DNA of 64,000 bases, taken from assembly GCA_963812195.1 (NCBI GenBank), contig CAWEUI010000011.1:62001-126000 (forward strand). Direction: 5' to 3'. The position numbers and the translations under genes were made by a program. How positions within the stretch are numbered: the stretch's first letter is position 1; every line of letters starts with the position of its first letter. This DNA comes from ZC4RG30 sp963812195 (GTDB taxonomy: Bacteria > Pseudomonadota > Gammaproteobacteria > Steroidobacterales > Steroidobacteraceae). Shown here one piece after another: positions 18,204 through 34,965 of this stretch. The notes beneath the pieces are model-generated. The model did no database searches, was not told where the DNA came from, and worked only from the letters and a program-made list of their open reading frames with translations.

Positions 18204-21036
18204 ATGCGCAAAGCCTCTCTTGCGCTGTTCAGTGGCATCGGACGCCGTGCTGCCTGGATGGCGGCCGCATGCGGCCTGACTGCGCTGTCTGTCGGCGTGT
18301 TCCTGCAGGCCGGTCTGCAGCAGCGTGACTATCGCGACGCCCATCTGAAGCAGCTGCAGATGTCGGCAACCGAGGCCGCGCAGCTGGTGCGCAACCGCAT
18401 CGACAGCGCGGCTTTGTTGCTGCGGATGCAGATCGACGCGGCCAGCCACGGGCCCGCCTCCGCACCCCTGGTCCTCGCGCAGCTGCGTCGCGTTCCCATG
18501 TTCGGCTTCGTCTCGTTGCTGGGACCGACCGGAGAGGCCTTCCATGCCGACCAGCAGGAGTTCCGCCTGGATCCGGGCGAGCGCGAGGCGCTCGAGGCCG
18601 GCGCCACCGTGCTGCTGGGTGGCCGCGACGTGCGTTCGGGCGGCAAGCTCTATCTGATGCGCGCCACGGGCGGTCCGGAACAGCCGGTGTGGGTGCTGGC
18701 CGAGCTGCGCAGCGACTGGCTGTGGTCGGAGTTCGACAGCAGTGCCGTGCGCCTGGCAGTGTTCGATTCCCGCGGTGACAGCCATTTCGGTTCGCAACCC
18801 ACCTCGGACGGGGTAGCCCGGCAGGTGATGGCGCACCTGACCAGCGTGCCCATGGGTTCCAGCTTCAATCTTTCCTGGCGGGAGGGTGGCGCGGCCCTGG
18901 TCGGGCACGATGGTCCGTGTGCGCAGCGCCAGCACCAGTTCCGGCTTCGCGCTCGCCGTGGTGGCGATGGACCCGGACCGGCCGTGGTCGGCGGCGTTCT
19001 GGTCGGCATTGCGCACCCAGGCACCCGCCATGCTGGTGCTGCTGGTACTGGTGATCCTGCTCGCCCACGACTTCGCCGCGCGCATGTTGCATCCGTTGCA
19101 GCAGTTGCGCCGGGCGATCGCGCAGCTTCCGGACCGGCGCCTGATGGTCCCGACCAGTACGCGATACTTCGGAGAAGTGCGACAGCTCGTGGACGCCTAC
19201 AACCGCAGCGCCGAGGTCATCGAGACCCAGAGCGGCATGCGTCGCGTGCTCGACGAACTGGATGCGCTGCTGCTGCCCGGCGACGACTACGAGAGCGTGA
19301 TCGACCAGGTCCTGACGCGAGTGCGCGCGGTCACGCGTGCCACCAATGTCGGTCTGACCCTGGTCGACCCCGGGATAATCGGCTACGGCCGGTTGTACGT
19401 GGTGGATGCCGAAGGCGGCGCGCCGGTGAATCGCGTGGTGCTGGATCCGTCCATGGTGGCCGCCCTGCGCGAGGCCGAGCAGGGGCTGACGGTCGCGCGC
19501 TGTGAGCCGGAACGGCACGGCTTGCTGGAGCCGATGCACGCCGCGGGATCGAACTTCTTCTGGATGTGGCCGGTCATGGCTTCGAACGAGCTGGCGGCCA
19601 TACTGACCGTCGGCTACGCCGAGGCACCGCAAGCGGCCGCCCATATCGCCGACACCGGGCAGTTGTGCGCGCAGCGGCTCGCTCTGTCACTGTCCAACAA
19701 TGCACGCGCGGAAAGGCTGTATCGCCAGGCGCACTTCGACCCCCTGACGCAGTTGCCGAATCGCCAGCTGTTCCGGGATCAACTGCAGCAGGAACTGGAC
19801 CGGGCACGGCGCGAGGAGAGCAGGGGCGCGCTGCTGTACATCGATCTGGACCACTTCAAGCGTGTCAACGATTCACTGGGACACGAAGCCGGCGACAGAC
19901 TGCTGGCCATAGTGGCCCAGCGGCTGCTTGGCTGCGTGAAGGAGGGGGATACCGTGGCCCGTCTGGGTGGTGACGAGTTCACGGTGATCCTGCGCAACGT
20001 TTCGGAAAAGCCGGTGGTCGCTGCCACTGCGGAGAGAATTGTCTCCGCCATGCGCCAACCAATGTGGCTTGGCGGACGGGATCACCACGTCCAGGCCAGT
20101 ATCGGCATTACGCTGTTTCCCGAGGATGGCAGCGATCTGGATCAGCTCCTGCATCACGCGGACCTTGCCATGTACCGCGCCAAGGACCTGGGCCGCAGCG
20201 GCGCGGTGTTCTACAGCGCCACCATCGAGAGACGCAATGCACCGATCGTCGACAGCGGGCTGTATCGCGCGATCAGGCAGCGGGAGTTCGTGCTCTGTTA
20301 CCAGCCGCAATACCGCTTTGACGACGGCACCCTGGCCGGCATGGAGGTGCTGCTGCGCTGGCATCGGCCGCACGAAGGCGTGGTGGCGCCGGCGGATTTC
20401 ATCGCGGCGGCCGAAGAGAGCGGCATCATCGTCGACATCGGCGATTGGGTGATCGAGGCCGCGTGCGCGCAGATCGCGCAATGGCGCGAGGCCGGGGTTC
20501 AGGTGCCGCGGGTGGCGCTCAATCTGTCGGCGCAGCAGCTCCACAATCCGCATCTGGTGGAGGAGCTGTGCCGCCAGCTCGCCGACAAAGACCTTGCGCC
20601 CGACGCGATCGAATTCGAGATGAATGAGGCGGTGCTGGCGGATCCGTTGTGTGCGCCGACCGTCGAGGCGCTGTCCGGGCTGGGCGTGCGCCTGACGCTG
20701 GACGACTTCGGAACGGGCAGCACCGCGCTCGGCAACCTGCGGCGCTATCCGGTCAGCGCCGTCAAGATCGACCGCAGCTTCGTTGCGCAACTGACCGACA
20801 GTCCGTCTGCTGCCGCGCTTGCCGACACCATCATCGTGATGGCGCATTCGCAGTCCAAGCAGGTGATCGCCGAAGGCATCGAGACGCTCGAACAGCTTGA
20901 ATACCTGCGCGAACGTGGCTGCGATCTGGCGCAGGGATTCTTTCTGGCGCGCCCGCTTTCCGCGTCGGACATGACCGAACTGCTGCTCGGCAATCACGAC
21001 CGGCGCGGCCTGCTGCGTTTGCATAACGCAAGCTGA
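18204..21036 (+). CDS. Membrane GGDEF-EAL c-di-GMP enzyme (frameshifted near 18897)
   Basis: About 943 residues across one extra base in a G-run near 18897. Architecture: transmembrane helix (about 13-35), periplasmic sensor region (36-270), second helix (about 275-292), HAMP-like linker, GAF-like segment (about 350-490), GGDEF domain (about 505-670) and EAL domain (about 685-935). The GGDEF site is intact (RLGGDEF near residue 587, with DLDHFKRVND before it). The EAL domain has MEVLLRW and DDFGTGST, so both synthesis and breakdown of c-di-GMP are possible. A c-di-GMP riboswitch lies 150 bases downstream before the next gene, suggesting local feedback. The break is probably a sequencing error because both halves are conserved. 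Confidence 0.85.
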
Positions 21037-21189
21037 CATAAGGGTTTCCCCGGCCCCCGGTTCTGTTTATGTCAGCTCGCGTGGAACCGCGTCGCAACCT
21101 GATGCGATGAGCTCGCCGACGTAACTTATCGCTTTGACGATGTACTTGACGAGGCGTTGCCGGCTGCCGACACTCTGACTCCGGACTGG

Positions 21190-21280
21190 TGACAAACGCA
21201 AACCCGTCGCAAGACGGGGACGCAAAGCCACAGGTCTCCGGAAGGACGTTCTTCCAGAGATGGCTGGGTTGCCCCCGGAA
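21190..21280 (+). ncRNA. Cyclic di-GMP-I (GEMM) riboswitch
   Basis: The class I core is readable by eye: CGCAAACCCGTC with a GCAA loop and ACGGG, the near-invariant GACGCAAAGCC at 21218-21229, then a second hairpin (CTCCGGAAGG...CTTCC) and the closing ATGGCTGGGTTGCCCC at 21260-21275. This matches the GEMM consensus, including the conserved purine-rich join and tetraloop. Just 3' lies a 6-bp hairpin (GGAAGC, loop, GCTTCC, about 21277-21294) directly before the ribosome site ACGGAG and the ATG at 21311. The likely expression platform therefore controls translation start. It should regulate the SPOR-like gene downstream. Whether it is an on or off switch cannot be told here. Confidence 0.93.
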
Positions 21281-21310
21281 GCGCACGAGCTTCCACGGAG
21301 TTTCACTGTA

Positions 21311-23003
21311 ATGACGACAGGCACTGCAAGTTCGCTGGGATCAGAGTCGACCGACGCGTCGTCACTGACCTTCGTCATCAACCTGTGCTCTTCGACATCG
21401 CCGATGGCGCTGGCCCATCCGAGCTCGCCGGAGTTGAAGCGCTACACCTTCTTCGTCAGCCGCCAGCGCGAAGAAGGCCGGGAGCGCTTCCGGTTGCACA
21501 TGGGCTACTTCGCCTCGCAGGAGCAGGCCGAGGAGTTGCTCATCGCGGTGCGTGACGTGTATCCGGCTGCATGGGCCGGGCCCGCGCCCACGCAGGGCGT
21601 TGCGCGTCGTGGGCGGATATCCCCCGTGCAGCTGGCACCTACCGCGGCGCAGGCCGCAGGCTCGGCGAAAGCCGCCACGACACCGGTCGCGCCGCCTGCC
21701 GCGGCAAAGCAGGATGTGGCCGCAACGCCGCCGGCTCCTGCGGCTGCCGCGACGGCGCCAACGAAGCCCGGCCCCGCGCTCGAGCAGACCATGTCCGAGA
21801 TGCGCAATGTGCTGGCGCAGCTGGGCGACGACAAGCCGGCGCCCGCGGCGCAGGGCGAGCCGACCACCGAGGCGCCGACGGTGGAGATGCCGCAGCAGAT
21901 GCCGGCGCTGCCGCTGCCGCCCATCGAACTGCCCCGCCTGCAGCCTGTTTCCCAGCCGAAGCTCGCCACGCCGAAGGCCGAGGTGGCGAAGGTGGCTGCA
22001 GCAAAGCCCGTCGTCTCCGGGCCTGCTGCTGCCAGGCCTGCCGCTGCCAGGCCTGCTGCAGCGGCCTCCGAGCTGACGCCCGCCCAGGCGCTCAAGGTGC
22101 TGGAGGAGGCGCCGCCGCCGCTGCGTCTCGCCGATGGAAGGGCTGGAGAACGAGCCCGCAGTGCGCGTGCTGACGCCCGAGGACACGCAGACGCTCAGGG
22201 ACATCAAGCTCGACAAGGCCAACAATGCGCCGCCGTCGTTTCGCGGTGCAGCTCATCTGGTCGGTCACGCCGATCGACGTGACGGCGTATGCCGCACCTG
22301 GCCATCTTCGATGCCTACACGCTGTACAACGTCGAGGGCAATCGCCAGGGCCGCAAGCTGGTACGGGCTGCGGCTGGGTTTCTTCAGTGATCCGAACTCG
22401 GCCACGCAGGTGGCGAACTACGTGCGCGGGGACTATCGCTCCGTGGCCGTGGTGCCGGTGTCGACCAGGGAAATGGACCGTGCACGCGGCGGCAGCCCGG
22501 TCTCCCCGGCGGACTCGGCCATCAACCCGCCGCTGAAGCCGAGTGAGCAGCTCTCCACCAACCGCGAGAAGATGGACGGGTTCGAACTGATGTCCGATGA
22601 CCGTCCGGTGCCGCCGAAGCGCGACCTGGGCATGGCCAATGACCCGAAAGCGGCCGTGCGGGCAGCCGTGCGTGCCCGGGCCGACAAGATCCTGAACCCC
22701 GGACCGTCGTCGGGCGCACCGAAGCGCAATGGCGCGGCGGCCGCCCCGTCCGCCACCGGCGGCAGGGCAACCGGCAAGCGCGTCGTGGTGCGCAAGCGGC
22801 CCGAGGCAAAGGTCGATGGTGCGCCCGGCACTGCCTCCGTACTGGAGTCCACGCTGGACATCCTCGGCGCCTCCACGCTCACGCTGGACGAAGGCGGCGG
22901 CAAGGTGATCGACCGTGCGGCCGCGCGACGGCCCGCATCGGAGAGCAAGAAGCCCGCCAACGGCAAGTTCTCGAAGCTGCTCAGCCGCCTCAGCGGCGGT
23001 TGA
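21311..23003 (+). CDS. SPOR-domain-like protein under riboswitch control (four frameshifts)
   Basis: About 562 residues if four single extra bases are removed (near 22131, 22238, 22285 and 22357); the frames rotate 2-0-1-2-0 and the length then divides exactly by three. It has an N-terminal SPOR-like domain (LKRYTFFVSRQREEGRERF, LHMGYFASQEQAEEL), a long Ala/Pro-rich linker, a second SPOR-like domain (FAVQLIWSVTPIDV, LAIFDAYTLYNVEGNRQG, GLRLGFFSD, VANYVRGDY), and a Lys/Arg-rich disordered tail. SPOR domains bind peptidoglycan lacking stem peptides; whether these repeats do so is unknown. There is no signal peptide or transmembrane helix, so a cytoplasmic role is equally possible. ATG 21311 has ACGGAG about 10 bases upstream. 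Expression is probably controlled by c-di-GMP through the riboswitch. Confidence 0.75.
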
Positions 23004-23023
23004 GACAGCGCCCCCGAACAGGG

Positions 23024-23315
23024 CTACTTTCCGAACAGCTTGTCGAGGGCGGCGCGTGCCGCGTCGTCGGTCGCGCCTGGATTACCGCCCTTGAAGGCTC
23101 CGGCAACGGGCTTGTAGTGGTCGCAGAAGTTGGCGCGTTCCTTGTCGCGTACTTCCTCGACAGTGGGTTCGCGGCACTGCTGATAGGCGCGCGGATCGTA
23201 CAGGCCACACTGCCTGCACACATGCAGGTCCGCGCCACATTCGCCGCAACGCTCGGTGCGCCCGAACGGCAGCGACAACGCGGCCAGCGAGGCTCCGCAC
23301 TTCCAGCATTGAATG

Positions 23316-23326
<11 letters not shown>
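23024..23326 (-). CDS. Small zinc-ribbon protein
   Basis: About 100 residues with paired cysteines typical of a double zinc ribbon: CWKCG near residue 6, CGECG near residue 27, CRQCG near residue 37, and later CREP and FCDHYKP. It lacks a catalytic domain, so it is probably a structural or nucleic-acid-associated adaptor. The ATG at 23326 lies inside the 3' end of uvrA and overlaps it by 11 bases, hence translational coupling with the DNA-repair gene. A GTG three bases earlier is also possible. Confidence 0.8.
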
Positions 23327-28747
<5,421 letters not shown>

Positions 28748-28904
28748 CGCGGCATTCTACCTGCGTCGGACTGTATATTCATACAGCCCGATGGGCTGTA
28801 CGGCCCCCCCTGGCTGTGCGCCAGTGCCGATGAGACGAGAGGTGGCGCTACCTGCCGCCGAAGTCGCAACGGAAAGCCGGCCGCGGCCATGCATTCCTTC
28901 AGGC

Positions 28905-29029
28905 CGCGGCTTGTCGTACTTCTGCGCAGTGAGGCCCAGCCCCAGCGCGAACTCGGGAGTGAACCAGTAGTGCCCGCCGAAAGTGAAGCCGAAGATCGAC
29001 TTCAGGTCGCCGACGTGGTGGTACTTCAA
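28905..29029 (-). pseudogene. Fragment resembling an outer-membrane barrel protein
   Basis: About 40 residues on the minus strand (KYHHVGDLKSIFG, FGGHYWFTPEFALGLGLTAQ) have the aromatic/glycine alternation of a beta-barrel porin or OmpW-like protein. Nothing before or after continues the fold, and the 5' side joins the transposase remnant at about 29030. It looks like the remains of a gene cut by an insertion. The family is not identified, and the call rests only on residue pattern. Confidence 0.35.
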
Positions 29030-29228
29030 GGCAGCAGTCCAACCAAGCGCAACCGGATCGAACCTTGGGAATACAACAAGGCGCTGTACAAGAGGCGCAA
29101 TGAGGTCGAGCGGTTGTTCCGCAGGCTCAAAGCTTCCGGCGTTTCTCCAGTCGCTTCATGAGTTCGATGTCTTGTTCAACGCCTTCGTCTACCTGGCTCT
29201 CATCGTCGAGGCTTTGAGGTGGCGTTGA
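29029..29228 (+). pseudogene. Decayed IS5-type transposase C-terminus
   Basis: Sixty or so residues match the C-terminal end of IS5-family DDE transposases: RNRIEPWEYNKALYKRRNEV, then ERLFRRLK, the helix with the catalytic glutamate, and, after frame changes, EFDVLFNAFVYLALIVEAL ending at a TGA at 29226. The rest of the transposase is missing, and no terminal inverted repeats are evident. It lies in the 535-base gap between uvrA and the MscS gene, so an insertion sequence once landed here and has been largely deleted. Confidence 0.7.
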
Positions 29229-29282
29229 CAGACGCTAACATGCCTTGCACCTGCCACTGAACGCGAAGGGCATTGGCTGTAT

Positions 29283-30122
29283 ATGGACGAACTGCGGACT
29301 GCCGCCACAATCCTTTCGCCCACCCACTTCGTCGGCGCCGCGGCGCTGCTTGTCGTCGCGATCCTGGCCGCGGCCCTGCTGTCACGGCTGTTCAATGGCG
29401 CGATGCATCGCCTTCAGGAAGACGGCAAGAGGGCGCACCTGGACCAGATGAGCGTGCTGTTTGCTTCACAGCTGGGACGGTTGTTCATCTGGCTCGTCGT
29501 TCTCATGGTTTACGCCCACCTGGTTCCGTCACTCCATCGGCTCGGAACCGCCCTGCTGGCGAGCGTAAGCATCGTTTCAATCGTCGTTGGAATGGCTGCG
29601 CAAACCACTCTGGGCAATCTCATTGCCGGCGTCAGTCTGCTGCTGTATCGGCCGTTCAGCATCGGCGATCGCCTGCAGGTCAATACGCCAGCGGGCGTGG
29701 AGGTCGGCGCCGTCGAGAGCGTGACGCTCGGTTACACGATATTGCGTACCTTCGATAATCGCCGCATCGTCATGGGAAACTCGCTGATCGCCAGCCAGGT
29801 CATGATCAACCTGACGTCGGTTGATGCACGTGTCATGGCGGCAGTACCGATCAGCATCAGTTATTCCGCCGACATCGACCGCGCCCGCGCAGCGATACTT
29901 GATCTCGCCAGGGAACACGCCGCCGCGACGGACTTCGTCGATTGCCCGGTTACGAATCTGGGCGCATCGAGCGTGGATTTCACGCTTCGGGTGTGGTGTG
30001 CGGACTCCGGCGCTGCGTATCAGCTCAAGACCATGATGTTCGAGCAGATCAAGAAGCGCTTCGATGCAGAAGGCATCGAGATTCCATACGCATATTCGAA
30101 TGTAATCCTCAGGCGCAAATGA
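29283..30122 (+). CDS. Small-conductance mechanosensitive channel (MscS family)
   Basis: 279 residues. Three hydrophobic segments near residues 15-40, 58-80 and 88-118 precede the typical pore helix and beta domain: SIVVGMAAQTTLGNLIAGVS matches the family TM3 region (MscS has QGSLSNLAAGV), then LLYRPFSIGDRL, VGAVESVTLGYTILRTFDNR and the C-terminal mixed domain (NVILRRK). The length equals E. coli MscS (286). It releases osmolytes under membrane tension. It is separated from uvrA by the transposase scar; its own promoter is not obvious. A TVP38-type gene follows 67 bases downstream. Confidence 0.92.
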   Translation: MDELRTAATILSPTHFVGAAALLVVAILAAALLSRLFNGAMHRLQEDGKRAHLDQMSVLFASQLGRLFIWLVVLMVYAHLVPSLHRLGTALLASVSIVSIVVGMAAQTTLGNLIAGVSLLLYRPFSIGDRLQVNTPAGVEVGAVESVTLGYTILRTFDNRRIVMGNSLIASQVMINLTSVDARVMAAVPISISYSADIDRARAAILDLAREHAAATDFVDCPVTNLGASSVDFTLRVWCADSGAAYQLKTMMFEQIKKRFDAEGIEIPYAYSNVILRRK

Positions 30123-30189
30123 GTCGCGTGGCATCGCTGCGATTGCGAAAGTCCGCTGCGCTGACCGGCTGCTGGCCAAGCTGGAAGCC

Positions 30190-30933
30190 ATGAAGCGACT
30201 GGACCCGGTGGGCCGTGCTGGATTCACAGCGGTGGTGACCTACATTGCATTTGGCGCATTCCTGCTCACCGCAATCATCCTCATGGGCCATGAAATTGCG
30301 CATCATCTGCAGGCAATCGAGGCATGGATAGACCGTTTCGGCCCATGGGGCATCGTCGCATTCGCGCTGTTGTTTGTAGTGGCGACATCGCTGCTGTTGC
30401 CGGAAACGGCATTGTCGATCATGGCCGGAGTCCTGTTTGGGCTCGCCTGGGGTCTAGTGGCGGTGATCATCGGGAGCTTCCTGGCCGCTACCTTGCAATA
30501 CGCCGTGTCGCGGCGACTATTGCGTGGCTGGATCGGACGTCGAATTGCCGCCAGAGCTTCACTTGCAGCCATTCAGCGGGCCGTTCTCCACCACGAATTC
30601 AAGCTGCAGGTGCTCCTGCGGCTCACTCCATTGAATCCCGCTACCACGAGCTACATGCTCGGCGCTGCGGCGGTTCGCTTTCGCGGCTTTCTGGTGGCCT
30701 GCCTGGCGCTCATTCCCACCATGTTTGCCGAGGTGTACTTCGGCTACGCCGGCAAGCACGTCGCGCACATCTCGGCAGGCCGCAGGACCGGTCTGGTGGC
30801 CCATGATCTGCTCGTGTTCGGCTGCCTCGCCGTCACCTCGGCGGTGGTGGTGCTCGTGGCGAGAATGGCGCACAAGGCGGTCATGCAGACCGTGGCCGAG
30901 ACCGCGGCCAAGCCGATTGCCATCAGGAAATGA
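30190..30933 (+). CDS. TVP38/TMEM64 (DedA-superfamily, VTT domain) membrane protein
   Basis: 247 residues with about six hydrophobic segments. The VTT region includes LLLPETALSIMAGVLFGL and FLAATLQYAVSRRLLRGWI, followed by LQVLLRLTPLNPATTSYMLG, all characteristic of the family. Members are linked to membrane homeostasis and lipid scrambling or ion-coupled transport; the exact substrate is unknown. ATG 30190 has no strong ribosome site. It runs on from the MscS gene and may form a two-gene operon with it. A weak GACCGT...ACGGTC hairpin follows the stop. Confidence 0.87.
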   Translation: MKRLDPVGRAGFTAVVTYIAFGAFLLTAIILMGHEIAHHLQAIEAWIDRFGPWGIVAFALLFVVATSLLLPETALSIMAGVLFGLAWGLVAVIIGSFLAATLQYAVSRRLLRGWIGRRIAARASLAAIQRAVLHHEFKLQVLLRLTPLNPATTSYMLGAAAVRFRGFLVACLALIPTMFAEVYFGYAGKHVAHISAGRRTGLVAHDLLVFGCLAVTSAVVVLVARMAHKAVMQTVAETAAKPIAIRK

Positions 30934-30940
30934 ACCTCGG

Positions 30941-30956
30941 GACCGTCCTGACGGTC
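30941..30956. terminator. Weak hairpin between convergent genes
   Basis: GACCGT, loop CCTG, ACGGTC gives a 6-bp stem just after the TVP38 gene and before the end of the convergent outer-membrane protein gene. It has no T-run, so terminator function is uncertain. Confidence 0.3.
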
Positions 30957-30985
30957 ATCTCGCGCATTGGTTGATCAGCGTTGCC

Positions 30986-31708
30986 CTAGTTGACGTTGAG
31001 CTGCAGCAGCAGGACCAGCGCGCGATGGTGGAACGCCGGCAGACCCGCTTGGCTGCTGGCCGCGAAATTGGCGGCCTCGCCACGCAATTGCAGGCCCATG
31101 GAGGTTCCCGAATCCCCCAGCGGCCACTGGTAGCCCACTGACAGGGCCCCGCCCAGGGCGCTGAGGTTGCGGCACCGCGTGGAGCCGACGGAGCCGACCT
31201 GCAAGTCGCCAAACAGCACGACATTCCAGAAGGTCCCCCAACCGGTGTCGGAGTAGTAGTGGTCGTAGCACATGGTGGACAGCCCGGCCGAGGCCCGCAG
31301 CCGCCAGCCGGCATTGCCGGGACGCCATTCGCTCACGACAAACCAGTGCGCGAAATTGGGCGCGAAATCCGGGTCGTTCGGGGCGCAGTGGCTGGCTCCG
31401 CAGCCGCTGGTCGGCGCAACCACGCCGATTTCGAAACCCAGGCCCCAGGTCGGCGTGAGGCGGTAGCCGAGGTCGAGGTTGGCGGCAAATCCGTCCCGCT
31501 TGGCCGAAGGCGCGGGCGCCGCAGACGTGATCGACCCGGTTCCCAGGCCCACGCCCAGCCACCAGCCGGCATCGGCCGGATCGTCGTAGGAGGCGTAGCC
31601 GGCCCGGTATTGCGCGTCGGCACATGGTGCCGCCAGCACGGCGCAGACCGGCAGCAGCCAGCGGAACATCGCGGCACGGCGTTGCGCCGCACTGGCCATT
31701 CGTGTCAT
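30986..31708 (-). CDS. Putative outer-membrane beta-barrel protein
   Basis: 240 residues with a signal peptide (core FRWLLPVCAVLAAPCADA, cleavage near ADA-Q) and then alternating strands rich in aromatic and glycine residues (GWWLGVGLGTGSITSA, FAANLDLGYRLTPTWGLGFE, WRLRASAGLSTMCYDHYYSD, ALSVGYQWPLGDSGTSMGLQ), ending in LVLLLQLNVN, a barrel-like final strand. Cys pairs (SGCGASHC) may form a loop disulfide. The start could be the M at 31708 or the one at 31669. The exact family is unknown. It is divergent from ygiQ, with about 80 bases between starts, which should hold promoters for both. Confidence 0.65.
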   Translation of the reverse strand: MTRMASAAQRRAAMFRWLLPVCAVLAAPCADAQYRAGYASYDDPADAGWWLGVGLGTGSITSAAPAPSAKRDGFAANLDLGYRLTPTWGLGFEIGVVAPTSGCGASHCAPNDPDFAPNFAHWFVVSEWRPGNAGWRLRASAGLSTMCYDHYYSDTGWGTFWNVVLFGDLQVGSVGSTRCRNLSALGGALSVGYQWPLGDSGTSMGLQLRGEAANFAASSQAGLPAFHHRALVLLLQLNVN

Positions 31709-31785
31709 GCGCCCTATAGTAGTCGTGCGCACCACAGGGAACAGGGCCCGGTAGACTGCCGTCCCGCCTTTGCGCTACTACCCGC

Positions 31786-33932
<2,147 letters not shown>

Positions 33933-33936
<4 letters not shown>

Positions 33937-34304
33937 ACGGGCAGCGCTTCATTGCCATCGGGGCGGTGCTGGTGGCCATCGGCATCTGCATTGGCGCGCT
34001 GGGCGCCCACGCCCTGCGGGATGTGCTGAGCGCGCGCGAACTGGAAGCGCTGCACACGGCGGTCTACTACCAGATCTTCAATTCGCTGGCGCTGATGCTG
34101 CTGGGCGGCTGGATGCAGGCCGGCCGCGCCGGGCTGGGCTGGCCACTGCGGTTTCTGGCCGCCGGTGTCGTCCTGTTCAGCGGCAGCATCTATCTGATGC
34201 TGGCCGGGGCGCCGGCCCCGTTTGGTTTGCTCACGCCCGTGGGCGGGGTCTTGCTGATCGGAGCATGGCTGATGTTGGCGTGGAGATTCTTCAGGGATTC
34301 CTGA
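33933..34304 (+). CDS. DUF423 small membrane protein
   Basis: 123 residues with four hydrophobic segments. The family hallmark GALGAHALRD near residue 23 and HTAVYYQIFNSLALMLLGG near residue 44 are intact. Its biological role is unestablished. It overlaps ygiQ by 4 bases and is followed immediately by the PAP2 gene (2-base gap), so all three are probably co-transcribed. Confidence 0.9.
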
Positions 34305-34306
34305 GC

Positions 34307-34927
34307 ATGCGTGGATTGCCCCAGGTGGCGCTGCTGGCGGCCGTGCTGAGCTGCGCCGGCGTGCGCGCGGCCGAACCGCTGAGCACCTCCCAGCAGCATG
34401 TCGAGAAGGCCGGCAACATCGTGCGCATTGCCATTCCGGTGGCGGCGCTGGCCGCGACCTTCCTGCTCGAACCGCAACACCCGAACCCGGATCAACGCAA
34501 GTTCACCTCGCTGCTCATGGGCGGTTCGCCCCTGCACGATCTGGCCCTCGGGCTGGGCCGGGCGTGGGTCGTCACCGGTGGGCTGAAACTTGCGATACAC
34601 GAGCAACGACCCAATGGCGGCAGTCATTCCTTTCCATCCGGGCATGCCGCCACGGCGTTCGCCGGCGCCGAGTTCATCCGCAAGGAATACGGCTGGGCAT
34701 GGGGCACGCCGGCCTACCTGGCCGCCGGCTTCGTCGCCTGGTCGCGGGTGGATGCCAAGCAGCACTACACGCACGACGTACTGGCCGGTGCCGTGATCGG
34801 CGTGCTGGCCAACCATGATTTCTGGCGGTTCAACACCCCGGCCGGCCAGCTGGCGCTGGCACCGTCCCTGCTCCAAACGGGACATCACACGGTGCCCGGC
34901 CTGGCCTTCGCAATGAATTTGAGGTAG
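34307..34927 (+). CDS. Exported PAP2-type acid phosphatase
   Basis: 206 residues. A signal peptide (MRGLPQVALLAAVLSCAGVRAA) precedes a PAP2 domain with all three catalytic motifs: KLAIHEQRP (KxxxxxxRP), FPSGHAATAF (PSGH) and SRVDAKQHYTHDV (SRxxxxxHxxxD). It should hydrolyse a phosphomonoester or a lipid pyrophosphate (undecaprenyl or phosphatidate type) in the periplasm. The neighbouring MprF/AcvB genes deal with phospholipid head groups, which would fit a lipid phosphatase, but this is inferred from location. Confidence 0.88.
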   Translation: MRGLPQVALLAAVLSCAGVRAAEPLSTSQQHVEKAGNIVRIAIPVAALAATFLLEPQHPNPDQRKFTSLLMGGSPLHDLALGLGRAWVVTGGLKLAIHEQRPNGGSHSFPSGHAATAFAGAEFIRKEYGWAWGTPAYLAAGFVAWSRVDAKQHYTHDVLAGAVIGVLANHDFWRFNTPAGQLALAPSLLQTGHHTVPGLAFAMNLR

Positions 34928-34965
34928 GCACTTCGCAGGCCGCCTGCCTGGCGGTAGTGTGCGCC

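Noticed and set aside
21120..21170. TTGACG boxes upstream of the riboswitch as a promoter
   Set aside because: Possible -35 elements occur twice but no convincing -10 at correct spacing, so no promoter is called.
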